Positions 18,470-27,732 of a DNA stretch of 64,000 nucleotides are shown in pieces (position 1 is the stretch's first letter; the number at the start of each line of letters is the position of its first letter). The notes beneath the pieces are model-generated. The model had not been told where the DNA came from, did no database searches, and saw nothing but the letters and a program-made list of their open reading frames with translations. Source of the stretch: Thiosocius sp963753845 (GTDB lineage: Bacteria > Pseudomonadota > Gammaproteobacteria > Chromatiales > Chromatiaceae); the NCBI GenBank assembly GCA_963753845.1, contig CAVWEI010000032.1:1-64000 (forward strand). The letters run 5' to 3'. The position numbers and the translations under genes are program-made.

Positions 18470-19270
18470 CTATCCCGCCGACCGGACCTGGTCAGAGGCG
18501 TCATCGCCGATGAGGTCCCGGTAGACGTGCCAGGAGGCGTGCCCCATCACCGGGTAAAGCACGATGAACCCGAGCATCATGGTCGCCACCGAGAGCCCGG
18601 TTGCGAGCACGATAAACAGGGCCCAGAGGGCCATGGTGAGTGGGTTTTCTCCAACCGCGTGCATGCTCGCCATCATGGCCGTCCGCGTGTCCACGTCGCG
18701 TTCCAGCATCATCGGTATGGATACCACGCTGAGCCCGAAAAAGAGCGCGGCGCCGAGGCCACCCAGCACGGTCCACAGGAGGAAGTGGGTAAAGTTCTGG
18801 ACCAGCACGTATCTCAGGAAAGACAGGGGTTCGGTGATCTGCGCCTGGACAAAGAAGTAAAAGAGCGCCGCCGAAACCACCACCCAGGCGGCACCGCTCA
18901 ATACCAGCAGGATCCCAAACGGCAGCAGGCGCCTGGATCCCGTTCGCCAGGCCGCAATCGCATCCTCCAGTTTGGGCACTTTTCCGGCCGCCAGGCGACG
19001 ACTCAAGGCATAGAGTCCCGTGGCCATCATCGGGCCAACCAGTACAAAACCCGAGACCGCACCGGGCAGCACCGGCCAGTAAAACAGGGCGATCTGCAGG
19101 ATAAGAATGCTGACGATAAACACCAGCAGGCCATGCAGCATGCTCGGCCAACCGGCCGCACGAAAATCCCGCCAACCAGACTTCACCCAGTGGATGATCC
19201 GAGATGGTGGTATCCGCGGCACTGCCGCCAGCCCCGTGGCTGGCATCTTGGGTTGCTCAAATCGATCCAT
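18470..19270 (-). CDS. DUF2189 family multi-pass membrane protein
   Basis: The 266-aa protein has about six transmembrane helices and an N-terminal cytoplasmic segment ending in HWVKSGWRDFRAAGWPSMLH. FVLVGPMMATGLYALSRRLA and the C-terminal GFIVLYPVMGHASWHVYRDL match the DUF2189 family. The function is unknown. The ATG at 19270 has an AGG-rich stretch just upstream. It is divergent from the tandem-repeat protein gene. Confidence 0.8.
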   Translation of the reverse strand: MDRFEQPKMPATGLAAVPRIPPSRIIHWVKSGWRDFRAAGWPSMLHGLLVFIVSILILQIALFYWPVLPGAVSGFVLVGPMMATGLYALSRRLAAGKVPKLEDAIAAWRTGSRRLLPFGILLVLSGAAWVVVSAALFYFFVQAQITEPLSFLRYVLVQNFTHFLLWTVLGGLGAALFFGLSVVSIPMMLERDVDTRTAMMASMHAVGENPLTMALWALFIVLATGLSVATMMLGFIVLYPVMGHASWHVYRDLIGDDASDQVRSAG

Positions 19271-19379
19271 CCTGCGCCTGACCTCGATAGCGTTGGCGAT
19301 GTGTCGCTGCGGTCAAAGTCTAGCCCGCGAAACCGACCAAATCGCATCACACGCAACATTTAATAATCCCCATAACTTG

Positions 19380-19407
19380 TTGACTAATATTGCACTTGTA
19401 CTATTCT
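19380..19407 (+). promoter_or_regulatory. Putative sigma-70 promoter for the tandem-repeat protein
   Basis: TTGACT at 19380-19385 and TATTCT at 19402-19407 are 16 bases apart, in an AT-rich stretch unusual for this window. The start codon is at 19468. The -35 box is strong and the -10 is moderate. Confidence 0.45.
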
Positions 19408-19467
19408 CTGTCGAAACCGCACCAGAACGTATCGATTAACCAGCATCAACGTGAGGAGAGCAACAGC

Positions 19468-20367
19468 ATGTTCCATCCCCTGATCCCAGGACGTTTCCGA
19501 CAACTTGCCTCCGCGCTTGTTCTTGGTCTGTTTGCCTCCGCATCATTCGCAGGTGATTTTCAGACTTTTGCCGATGCCCTCGCAGAGCGGGGTTGGCAGG
19601 TACAAAGAGACGCGGGCGGCAATCTTCTGCTTTTCCCGGATTCCGGTGTACACAAGACCGTGGATTCGACGCCACAAGTCAGCGGTGGGAGCCTCGATGC
19701 ATTGGCCGGACACCTTGCCGAAACAGGATGGCAGGTGGCGCGCAGCGCAGACGGCAGTGTCTTGTTCCGTGCAGCCGGAAAATCCGCCGACACGCCGCAG
19801 ATCGCTGCCGAGCCCCTCCGCGACACCCGCCTGGATGATCTGGGCAATCGCCTGGCAGCAACCGGATGGCAGGTGGAGCGCAGTGCAGACGGCAGCATCC
19901 TGTTCCGGGCCGCCGGGCAATCCGTTGACACACCGCAGATCGCCGTGGAACCCCTCCGAGACACCCGCCTGGATGATCTGGGCAATCGCCTGGCAGCAAC
20001 CGGATGGCAGGTGGAGCGCAGTGCAGACGGCAGCATCCTGTTCCGGGCCGCCGGGCAATCCGTTGACACACCGCAGATCGCTGTGGAGCCCCTCCGCGAC
20101 AGCCGCCTGGATTATCTGGGCGATCGCCTGGCAGCAACCGGATGGCAGGTGGAGCGCAGTGCAGACGGCAGCATCCTGTTCCGGGCAGCCGGGAAATCCG
20201 GGGGCGAACCCGGGATTGCCGAGGTGCCGCGTCGCCAAGGCGAGTTGGCCGAGCTGAGCGAACGTCTTGCCGCTGCGGGATGGTGGGTAGGATACAGCGC
20301 AGACGGGAGCATCACGTTTCGGACCGCCAGCGTTTTACGTCGCGGACCCGCACTTTCCACGGGATGA
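19468..20367 (+). CDS. Secreted protein made of about six 46-residue tandem repeats
   Basis: The 299-aa protein has a signal peptide (MFHPLIPGRFRQLASALVLG, then ASASFAGD). The ATG at 19468 follows GAGGAG and is preferred over an upstream in-frame ATG at 19390. The rest is repeats of the form L-D-D-L-G-N-R-L-A-A-T-G-W-Q-V-E-R-S-A-D-G-S, followed by ILFRAAG and a linker. The first copy (about residue 31) and the last (about 260) are divergent, and the central ones are nearly identical. Each unit could fold as a small alpha-beta element (helix, then GWQVxRSADGSxLFR strands). I do not recognise the family. It is probably periplasmic or extracellular. Confidence 0.8.
   Translation: MFHPLIPGRFRQLASALVLGLFASASFAGDFQTFADALAERGWQVQRDAGGNLLLFPDSGVHKTVDSTPQVSGGSLDALAGHLAETGWQVARSADGSVLFRAAGKSADTPQIAAEPLRDTRLDDLGNRLAATGWQVERSADGSILFRAAGQSVDTPQIAVEPLRDTRLDDLGNRLAATGWQVERSADGSILFRAAGQSVDTPQIAVEPLRDSRLDYLGDRLAATGWQVERSADGSILFRAAGKSGGEPGIAEVPRRQGELAELSERLAAAGWWVGYSADGSITFRTASVLRRGPALSTG
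19693..20238 (+). repeat. 138-bp direct tandem repeats within the secreted protein gene
   Basis: Units start at about 19693, 19831, 19969 and 20107, with an exact 138-bp period. The 19831 and 19969 units differ at only a handful of positions, which indicates recent duplication or gene conversion. Confidence 0.9.
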
Positions 20368-20390
20368 AACCCGGATAAACACGGCATGAC

Positions 20391-20411
20391 GACCGGGTGA
20401 TCGCCCCGGTC
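20391..20411 (+). terminator. GC-rich hairpin after the tandem-repeat gene
   Basis: GACCGGG (20391-20397) and CCCGGTC (20405-20411) form a perfect 7-bp stem with a 7-base loop, 24 bases after the stop codon. There is no T-run, so it is a weak terminator candidate. Confidence 0.35.
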
Positions 20412-20591
20412 GCGCGGCCTGGCGAGACGTCCTCGTCGGCCCGGCTGCTTATTTGAAGTTCCTGTTGCGATCTGTCTAAAGCCCGCGATCGCGGAGCGAT
20501 GAACAATCATGCACTCGGGTGCTGACGCGCGACCGGCCAAGCCGAAGCCGGTGATAGACTGCTGGGATTTCTCCGGCTTCGCGCGCGCAAC

Positions 20592-23500
20592 ATGGACTTC
20601 ACCCCCACCAAAACAGACATCCGCACCGCCTGCGGTGATCGCGCGTACGCGCGCGGCCTTGAGTATGCGCGCAGCAACCGGGTGCTGGATCTCGATCCTC
20701 AGGAAGTGGAGGCAGGCTTGCAGGTCACGGCCAGCGTGCGTGGCAACGAAGTCTACGAGCAGCTGATCGATGTCAGTGAATTCATGGGCACACTGGAGAT
20801 CGAGGGTGAATGCACCTGTCCGGTGGGTTACAACTGCAAACACGTCGCGGCGGTCCTGATCACCCTGCTGGACGAGGCGCATCCACAGCCACTGGAACGA
20901 CAACGCCAGCAGATCGAGCACTGGCTGAACCGCCTGGCCGAGGCGCGGACACCCGGGCATTGGACACCCGAGTCCGGCGATCAGGCCCTGCTGTACGTGC
21001 TGGCGCCCATGACCCGCAATCCTCAGCAGGTCGAAGTGCGCCTGAACACCTGCCGGGTGCTGCAGAAGGGCAAGGGGTACGGCAAGCCGCGCGCGGTACC
21101 CTACTACGAGATGCAGGGGGCCCACCTGCTGCGTGCGGCACAGCCGGCCGACGAAACCATCCTGCGGCTGCTCGCGAGCATGTCCGGGTATTCTTCAATG
21201 GAACTGCGCGGCGACATCGGCGCCCTGGCCCTGATGCGCATGCTCGAGACCGGTCGTGTCTATTGGCAGAATATCAAGGGCCCACCGCTCCAACCGGGCG
21301 AGCCTCGCCAGCTGCGTGCCAGCTGGCAGACCGAGGGCGACCGCCTGAACCTCAGTCTGGGTACCGACCCCGACGGTGCCGTCGTTCTGAATGTCGACCC
21401 CCCCGCCTACGTCGACCCGCACCAGGCGACGGTCGGCCCGCTTGAGTTGGACCTCGGCCTCGATTACCGCACCCTGAACGCGGTGCGCGAGGCCCCGCCT
21501 GTTCCCCAGACGCTGGCCGGTGAGGTCAGTGATCGTTTGTTGCAGGCGTTCCCGGACATGACCCTGCCCTTGCCGATCGCACGCGAGGTACACGAACTGC
21601 GTGATCTGCACCCGACTCCGGTGCTGCGGCTGACTGCCGATCGCCTCGGCGAAGGACCCAGGGGACAACTGGTCCATATGCTGAAGGTGCAATTCGACTA
21701 TGCGGGCCGGCGCGTCGGCCTGCCATTCGATGCGGTCACACAGATGAGCGATGCCGGAGGGGTGACGCGAATCGTGCGCGACACCGACTGCGAGGTCGGG
21801 GCGCTGCATCGTGTGCTCTCTTTCGGATTCGAGGCCTGGCCCGGATCCGACCCCTCGCGGCCCGCGTTCTTCCTGCCCGCCGGACATGCCGGTGAATCGG
21901 CACGGCTGTGGCAGGAGTTCCTCAATCAGGAACTGGTTGCGCTGCGTGCCGAAGGCTGGATCATCGAGCAGGACGATACCTTTGCACTGCGCTTCGTCCA
22001 GGCCGACGAACTCGACGTCGACATAGAGGAACGCGGCAACTGGTTCGACCTCGGTATCGGCGTCGAGATCGAGGGCCGGCGGGTCGACCTGGTCCCGGTA
22101 CTTGCCCAGCTTGCAGAGCAAGTCGACCGTCCCGAGGACCTGCCTGACGAGCAGGTTCTGATGCTGGAGATCGCCGAGGCGCAGTGGCTGGAGCTTCCGG
22201 CCGCACGCATCAAACCGCTGCTGACGACCCTGTTCGACCTGTTCGATCGTGCCACCGATTCCGAGCGGTTGCGGCTCGGCCGCGTCGATGCGGTACGCCT
22301 GCAAGGACTGGATGAGGGCATCGTATGGCACGGCGGCGAGGCCCTGCGCGAACTCGCGAAGCGCCTCGCGGACTTGAAGGGAATCCCACCGGTAGCCGCG
22401 CCCGCCGGGCTGCAGGCCGAGCTGCGCCCCTACCAGCTGCAGGGCCTGGCCTGGCTGCAGTTTCTGCGCGAGACCGGCTTCGGAGGTGTACTGGCGGACG
22501 ACATGGGCCTGGGCAAGACTGTGCAGACCCTCGCGCATCTGCTGACCGAGAAGATCGCCGGCCGCCTCGACCGCCCCGCCCTGATCATCGCCCCGACCAG
22601 CCTCATGGCGAACTGGCGTCACGAGGCCGAACGCTTCACCCCATCATTGCGGGTATTGACCCTGCACGGACCGCAACGCAAGGCGCTTTTTGACCGGATA
22701 CAGAACCACGACCTGGTGCTGACCACCTATCCGCTGCTGCCGCGCGATCAAGGCGTGCTGAATTCCCACAGCTTCCACTGCCTCATCCTCGACGAGGCGC
22801 AAACGATCAAGAACCCGCGCGCCAAGGCCGCACAGATCGTGCGCGAACTGGACGCCCGCCACCGTCTTTGCCTCACCGGCACGCCGATGGAGAACCACCT
22901 CGGCGAGCTATGGTCGCTGTTCCATTTCCTCGCACCCGGCTACCTCGGGGACATGCGCCGCTTCCGTCGCCTGTTCCGCATACCGATCGAGGAACACGGC
23001 GACCAGGAGAGGCGCCTGGCTCTGCAACGACGCATCAATCCCTTCCTGTTGCGGCGTACCAAGCAGGCCGTGGCCAGCGAACTCCCGGAAAAGATCGAGA
23101 TCGTGCGCACCGTTGCCCTCGACGACGCGCAGGCCGCCCTTTACGAAAGCGTGCGCGCGGCGATGGACAAGCGGGTGCGCGAGACGCTCAGTCAGAAGGG
23201 GCTTGCACGCAGCCATATCACCATCCTCGATGCCCTGCTCAAGCTGCGCCAGATCTGCTGTGACCCACGCCTGGTCAAACTGGAACAGGCCCACAAGGTG
23301 CGGCGGTCGGCCAAGCTCGAACTGCTGCTGGAGATGCTGCCTGAACTGCTCGCCGAGGGGCGGCGTATCCTGCTGTTCTCGCAATTCACCTCGATGCTCA
23401 GCCTGATCGAGGCCGAACTGAAACACCTGGATATCGGCTACACCAAGCTGACCGGACAGACCCGCAAACGCGAACAGGTGATCGAGGAATTCCGCAGCGG

Positions 23501-23822
23501 CGCGGTGCCGCTGTTCCTGATCAGCCTGAAGGCCGGCGGCGTCGGACTCAATCTGACCGAGGCCGACACCGTGATCCACTTCGACCCCTGGTGGAACCCT
23601 GCGGTCGAGAACCAGGCCACCGACCGTGCCCACCGGATCGGCCAGACAAGCACCCTGTTCGTCTACAAGCTGGTCACCGAAAAGACGGTCGAGGAAAAGA
23701 TCCTGGCACTGCAGGCGCGCAAGGCCGCGCTTGCCGACGGACTGTACCGCGAGGGGCAGGACGACCAGGGCCTCGGTTTCAGCCAGGCCGATCTGCAGGA
23801 ACTGTTGGAACCGCTCGGCTAA
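20592..23822 (+). CDS. SWIM zinc-finger SNF2-family ATPase (helicase-like)
   Basis: The 1076-aa protein has an N-terminal SWIM-type zinc finger (about 75-90, CTCPVGYNCKH). A central region of about 500 residues has no motif I recognise. The SNF2 ATPase core starts at about 616, with Walker A as LADDMGLGKT, then the DEAQ Walker B in LILDEAQTIKNP and LCLTGTPMEN. The helicase C-terminal half holds LLFSQFTSML, SLKAGGVGLNLTEAD and TDRAHRIGQ. SNF2 proteins translocate on double-stranded DNA and remodel DNA-protein complexes. Bacterial SWIM-SNF2 proteins are common and their exact roles mostly unknown. It is transcribed alone, convergent with the copper operon. Confidence 0.93.
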   Translation: MDFTPTKTDIRTACGDRAYARGLEYARSNRVLDLDPQEVEAGLQVTASVRGNEVYEQLIDVSEFMGTLEIEGECTCPVGYNCKHVAAVLITLLDEAHPQPLERQRQQIEHWLNRLAEARTPGHWTPESGDQALLYVLAPMTRNPQQVEVRLNTCRVLQKGKGYGKPRAVPYYEMQGAHLLRAAQPADETILRLLASMSGYSSMELRGDIGALALMRMLETGRVYWQNIKGPPLQPGEPRQLRASWQTEGDRLNLSLGTDPDGAVVLNVDPPAYVDPHQATVGPLELDLGLDYRTLNAVREAPPVPQTLAGEVSDRLLQAFPDMTLPLPIAREVHELRDLHPTPVLRLTADRLGEGPRGQLVHMLKVQFDYAGRRVGLPFDAVTQMSDAGGVTRIVRDTDCEVGALHRVLSFGFEAWPGSDPSRPAFFLPAGHAGESARLWQEFLNQELVALRAEGWIIEQDDTFALRFVQADELDVDIEERGNWFDLGIGVEIEGRRVDLVPVLAQLAEQVDRPEDLPDEQVLMLEIAEAQWLELPAARIKPLLTTLFDLFDRATDSERLRLGRVDAVRLQGLDEGIVWHGGEALRELAKRLADLKGIPPVAAPAGLQAELRPYQLQGLAWLQFLRETGFGGVLADDMGLGKTVQTLAHLLTEKIAGRLDRPALIIAPTSLMANWRHEAERFTPSLRVLTLHGPQRKALFDRIQNHDLVLTTYPLLPRDQGVLNSHSFHCLILDEAQTIKNPRAKAAQIVRELDARHRLCLTGTPMENHLGELWSLFHFLAPGYLGDMRRFRRLFRIPIEEHGDQERRLALQRRINPFLLRRTKQAVASELPEKIEIVRTVALDDAQAALYESVRAAMDKRVRETLSQKGLARSHITILDALLKLRQICCDPRLVKLEQAHKVRRSAKLELLLEMLPELLAEGRRILLFSQFTSMLSLIEAELKHLDIGYTKLTGQTRKREQVIEEFRSGAVPLFLISLKAGGVGLNLTEADTVIHFDPWWNPAVENQATDRAHRIGQTSTLFVYKLVTEKTVEEKILALQARKAALADGLYREGQDDQGLGFSQADLQELLEPLG

Positions 23823-23897
23823 GGCAAGGAATTCGATCCTTTCGAAGCCGCAGAGCCCTGTCGCTGCACCGCGTTTATCGACGCACTGTCCCCCGCG

Positions 23898-26393
23898 TCA
23901 GAGCGGCACATGCCGCAGACGCAGCGCATTGGCGATGACCGAGACCGAACTGAAGCTCATCGCCGCAGCGGCGACCATCGGCGACAAAAGCAAACCAAAG
24001 AACGGATACAGGACGCCGGCCGCAAGCGGCACCCCGAGCGCGTTGTAGATGAAGGCAAAGAACAGATTCTGCCGGATGTTGCGCATGGTAGCCCTTGACA
24101 GCGTACGCGCGCGCGCGATCCCCCGAAGGTCGCCCTTGACGAGGGTGACGCCGGCACTCTCCATCGCCACATCCGTACCCGTGCCCATCGCAATGCCCAC
24201 CTGGGCCTGGGCCAGTGCAGGCGCATCGTTGATACCGTCGCCGGCCATCGCCACCACCCGCCCCTCGGCCTGCAACTGTCTGACGACCTCGCCCTTTCGT
24301 TGCGGCGTCACACCGGCCTCGAACCGGTCTATACCCAGGTTTCTTGCCACCGTCTCCGCCGTGGTGTGGTTGTCACCCGTCAGCATAACCACTTTGATGC
24401 CCTCGCGATGCAACACCTCGAGCGCCTCGGCAGTCGATGCCTTGATCGGGTCGGCAACGCCTATCAGGCCGGCCAGTCGCTGATCCACTGTCAGGAACAT
24501 CACCGTCTGCCCCTGTGCCCTCAGGGTCTCAGCACGCTCGCTCAGTGGCCCGACGTCGACACCCTGAGCCTCGAGAAGTCGACGGTTGCCCAGGGCCAGG
24601 TCCCGCTCATCCACCCTGCCGGTGACACCCCGACCGGTGACCGCGGCGAACTGCTCTGGTGTCGACAATTGGATCTTCCGCGACTGCGCACCCTTGACGA
24701 TCGCATCGGCCAGGGGATGCTCACTGCCCCGCTCGAGGCTGGCGGCGAGGTACAGCAGGGTATGCTCATCAATACCCTCGGTGGGTTCTGCCGTCACCAG
24801 TTGCGGCCTGCCCTCGGTCAGGGTGCCGGTCTTATCGACCACCAGGGTATCCACCTTGCCCATCACCTCCAGGCTTTCGGCGTCCCTGATCAATACCCCC
24901 ATGGCGGCGCCACGCCCGGTGCCCACCATGATCGACATCGGGGTGGCGAGACCCAGCGCACAGGGGCAGGCGATGATCAGCACCGCCACGGCATTGACCA
25001 CCGCAAAGGCCAGACGCGGCTCCGGGCCCCAAGTCAACCAGGCGAAAAAGCTGAGCATCGCGGCCACGACCACGGCCGGCACGAAGTAACCGGAAACCGT
25101 GTCCGCGAGTTTCTGGATCGGGGCACGCGAGCGCTGTGCCTGCGCGACCATCTGCACGATCTGTGCGAGCACTGTGTCATCACCCACCTTGTCCGCGCGC
25201 ATCAGCAGACTGCCGGTCCCGTTGACCGTCGCTCCGATCAGGTGCTCGCCGCGGGCCTTGGCGACAGGCATGGGCTCGCCGGTGACCATGGACTCGTCGA
25301 CCGTGCTCTGTCCATCGATCACCACCCCGTCCACAGGGACCTTTTCACCCGGCCGCACACGCAGCGTATCACCGGGCCTCACCTGTTCGATCGGTCGGTC
25401 CTCGTCGGTCCCGTCCGCGAGCAATACCCGGGCGGTCTTCGGCGCCAGGCCAAGCAAGGCCCGGATGGCCGAATTGGTCTGCGAACGCGCCCGCAGTTCC
25501 AGGACCTGGCCCAACAGCACCAGGGTGATGATCACCGCAGCCGCCTCGAAATACACCGGCACCGTGCTGTCAGAATGATGCATCGCTGCCGGAAACAGGC
25601 CCGGCAACACCAAGGCCACCACGCTGTAGGCCCAGGCCACGCCCACACCCAGCCCGATCAGCGTGAACATGTTGAGGTTCCATGACAACACGGACTGCCA
25701 GCCACGCACGAAAAAAGGCCAGCCGCCCCACAAGGCCACCGGGGTCGCCAGCACAAACTCGAACCACTGCACAGCGCGCATCGACAGCCAGCCCGGCAGC
25801 CATTGCGGGGCAAGGTCGGCGATCATTGCCAGCACAAACACTGGCAGTGCAAGCGCCAGACTCAGCCAGAAACGCCTCTGCATGTCCGCGAGTTCCGGGT
25901 TTTCCTGTTCGATCGATGCTTCGCGCGGCTCCAGTGCCATGCCACACTTGGGACAATTGCCCGGGTGGTCCTGAACCACCTCAGGATGCATGGGGCAAAC
26001 GTATTCGGTATGCGTCGCCAGTGCCGGCGTCTCTGTCGGCTCCAGGGCCATGCCGCATTTCGGACAACTGCCGGCCCCCCGTTGGCGCACCTCCGGGTGC
26101 ATGGGGCAGGTGTATTCGCCCGCCTCCGGTCCGGGCACGGCACAGTGCGCACAGCCTGGCTCATCCCCCGCCTCGCCCTGAGGTTGCCCAGCGGCCTGCC
26201 GCTCATCTTCCAGATACGCCTCCGGCCCGGTTTCGAATTTGTGCAGGCAGTGTTCACTGCAGAACCAATAGGTTTCGTCACCGTGCTGGGCGTGGAAGGG
26301 ACTCGCTTCCGAGACGGTCATCCCGCACACGGGATCTCGATGAGAAGCCGGCTGATGTCCGTTCTGATCGGACAACATGCTCGATGTTTGCAT
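23898..26393 (-). CDS. Copper-exporting P1B-type ATPase with YHS and two heavy-metal-binding domains
   Basis: The 831-aa protein starts at the ATG at 26393, which follows a strong GGGAGGA site; an in-frame TTG six codons earlier lies upstream of that site. The N-terminus has a YHS domain (DPVCGMTV ... FCSEHC) and two HMBD motifs (YTCPMHPEV ... CPKCGMAL and YVCPMHPEV ... CPKCGMALEP) in place of the usual HMA CxxC domain. The core has eight helices, the CPC metal site (IIACPCALGLATP), phosphorylation motif DKTGTLTEG, an HP motif (GSEHPLADAI) and GDGINDAPAL. It would export Cu+ from the cytoplasm. It is the last gene of the copper operon. Confidence 0.93.
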   Translation of the reverse strand: MQTSSMLSDQNGHQPASHRDPVCGMTVSEASPFHAQHGDETYWFCSEHCLHKFETGPEAYLEDERQAAGQPQGEAGDEPGCAHCAVPGPEAGEYTCPMHPEVRQRGAGSCPKCGMALEPTETPALATHTEYVCPMHPEVVQDHPGNCPKCGMALEPREASIEQENPELADMQRRFWLSLALALPVFVLAMIADLAPQWLPGWLSMRAVQWFEFVLATPVALWGGWPFFVRGWQSVLSWNLNMFTLIGLGVGVAWAYSVVALVLPGLFPAAMHHSDSTVPVYFEAAAVIITLVLLGQVLELRARSQTNSAIRALLGLAPKTARVLLADGTDEDRPIEQVRPGDTLRVRPGEKVPVDGVVIDGQSTVDESMVTGEPMPVAKARGEHLIGATVNGTGSLLMRADKVGDDTVLAQIVQMVAQAQRSRAPIQKLADTVSGYFVPAVVVAAMLSFFAWLTWGPEPRLAFAVVNAVAVLIIACPCALGLATPMSIMVGTGRGAAMGVLIRDAESLEVMGKVDTLVVDKTGTLTEGRPQLVTAEPTEGIDEHTLLYLAASLERGSEHPLADAIVKGAQSRKIQLSTPEQFAAVTGRGVTGRVDERDLALGNRRLLEAQGVDVGPLSERAETLRAQGQTVMFLTVDQRLAGLIGVADPIKASTAEALEVLHREGIKVVMLTGDNHTTAETVARNLGIDRFEAGVTPQRKGEVVRQLQAEGRVVAMAGDGINDAPALAQAQVGIAMGTGTDVAMESAGVTLVKGDLRGIARARTLSRATMRNIRQNLFFAFIYNALGVPLAAGVLYPFFGLLLSPMVAAAAMSFSSVSVIANALRLRHVPL

Positions 26394-26483
26394 GACAGAA
26401 TCCTCCCTCAAGGTGGTTAAGCATCGTCAACGCACATGTTTCGCATGTCCGATCTCCTTCGGATACGCCCGATAGCCCTTTGT

Positions 26484-26975
26484 TCAACGCAGCGGCTGCA
26501 GGCCCGCCTGGGAGGCCAGGTCGCGTTCATGCCAAATCCTGTAGATGTCTTCCGACCAGTGCGATTGGACCCAGGCCAGGATTGCATCTATCTGCGTGGC
26601 ATCGAGCTTGTCCCCAAACGCCGGCATGCTCCCGCCGACGGGCGCCCCGCCGCGCATCACCACGGTGCGCAGGATCGACAGCGGGTGGTGCCATGCATGT
26701 GCCGTTCCGTTCAGCGGCGGTGGCGGGAGTTTTCCGTTTGCATCACGTGTCTTCCAGTCCGCCATGCCTTCGGCGTTCTCTTTGTGGCAGGTCACGCAGT
26801 TCTGCAGATACAGCACGGCACCCGCATCAACTTGCTCCTGCGTATACCAACGCGTCTGCATCGGTGCATCCGCCGGCGCTGCTGTATCGTTCCAGCGCGC
26901 ATTGGGATCAGGCTGATCCCGCTCACACGCGGCCAGAACGAGTACAGCAAGTGGGATCAGTATGGCCTTTCTCAT
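26484..26975 (-). CDS. Lipoprotein cytochrome c (single heme)
   Basis: The 163-aa protein begins with a lipoprotein signal (MRKAILIPLAVLVLAAC), so Cys17 is probably lipidated. It has one heme site (NCVTCHKE, about 79-85) and a distal methionine candidate in GGSMPAFGDKLD. The ATG at 26975 follows GAGGAG. It sits between copB and the P-type ATPase. Cytochrome c genes of this type are common in copper-resistance operons and may accept electrons from Cu+ oxidation, which is inference. Confidence 0.88.
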   Translation of the reverse strand: MRKAILIPLAVLVLAACERDQPDPNARWNDTAAPADAPMQTRWYTQEQVDAGAVLYLQNCVTCHKENAEGMADWKTRDANGKLPPPPLNGTAHAWHHPLSILRTVVMRGGAPVGGSMPAFGDKLDATQIDAILAWVQSHWSEDIYRIWHERDLASQAGLQPLR

Positions 26976-27018
26976 GTTCGGGTATCTCCTCGGTGAACCA
27001 CGCAGGTATCGCGCCGTG

Positions 27019-27720
27019 TCAGAACCATGCGCGGATACCGGCGACAAACTGAAAATCACTGGTGTCCTCGCCCTCATCCCGCGCGAAATCGGCGGTGTTG
27101 CCAAACTTCCCGGTCCAGTTGACCCCGATGTAGGGTGCGAACTCACGCCGCACCTCGTAACGCAGACGCAGACCGAGCTCCATGTCTGACAGCCCGGCGC
27201 CAATGCCCGCCGCTTCATCGTTCCTGCTATACAGATTCATCTCGACTTCCGGCGACAGGATCCATTTCTGGGTGAACATCCACTCGTACTCGGCCTTGAG
27301 ACGTCCTGCGAGTTGCCCACCTTCGCCGACGAACGCGGCGGCATCGACCTCGAACCAGTAAGGCGCCAGCCCCTCAACACCAATGGCAAACCAGTCGCGG
27401 CTGGGCGTCGGTCGAATGTCACGTCGCCAACCGGCCTGAAGATCCCAGTAAGGCGCGATCGCGCGGCTGTAGAGCGCCTGTATCTCGGCCTCTTCGGTAT
27501 TGCCATCCACCACCTCGACTTCGGTCTTGAACCAGAGTTTGTTCAGGTCCCTGCCGATCCATGCCTGGGCGTCGAGCACCCAGGGATTGGGGCCGTCGGT
27601 CACGCGCATCTCGAGCTGGTCGATCAGCACCTTGGTCAGGATGGGGTCGTCCTTGCTGGCGGCCGCTACGAGCCCGGGCATGAGCAGCACCATGGCCAAT
27701 CCGTTTAGTATTTTGTTCAT
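27019..27720 (-). CDS. copB: Copper resistance protein B (outer-membrane beta-barrel)
   Basis: The 233-aa protein has a signal peptide (MNKILNGLAMVLLMPGLVAA). The mature part matches CopB: LIDQLEMR, AWIGRDLNKLWFKTEVEVVD, QALYSRAIAPYWDLQAGWR, LSDMELGLRLRYEVRREFAP and the C-terminal aromatic end VAGIRAWF. It is shorter than many CopB proteins because the Met/His-rich N-terminal segment is missing. The start follows GAGGAG. The position directly after copA is the classic pco/cop order. Confidence 0.93.
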   Translation of the reverse strand: MNKILNGLAMVLLMPGLVAAASKDDPILTKVLIDQLEMRVTDGPNPWVLDAQAWIGRDLNKLWFKTEVEVVDGNTEEAEIQALYSRAIAPYWDLQAGWRRDIRPTPSRDWFAIGVEGLAPYWFEVDAAAFVGEGGQLAGRLKAEYEWMFTQKWILSPEVEMNLYSRNDEAAGIGAGLSDMELGLRLRYEVRREFAPYIGVNWTGKFGNTADFARDEGEDTSDFQFVAGIRAWF

Positions 27721-27732
27721 CCTGGGTACTCC

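Noticed and set aside
19693..20238. CRISPR array
   Set aside because: The 138-bp units are contiguous, protein-coding direct repeats without spacers.
21195..22622. 475-residue minus-strand frame
   Set aside because: Lies opposite the SNF2 gene in high-GC sequence and shows no domain.
24300..25685. 461-residue plus-strand frame rich in His/Arg/Gly
   Set aside because: Antisense to the copper P-type ATPase.
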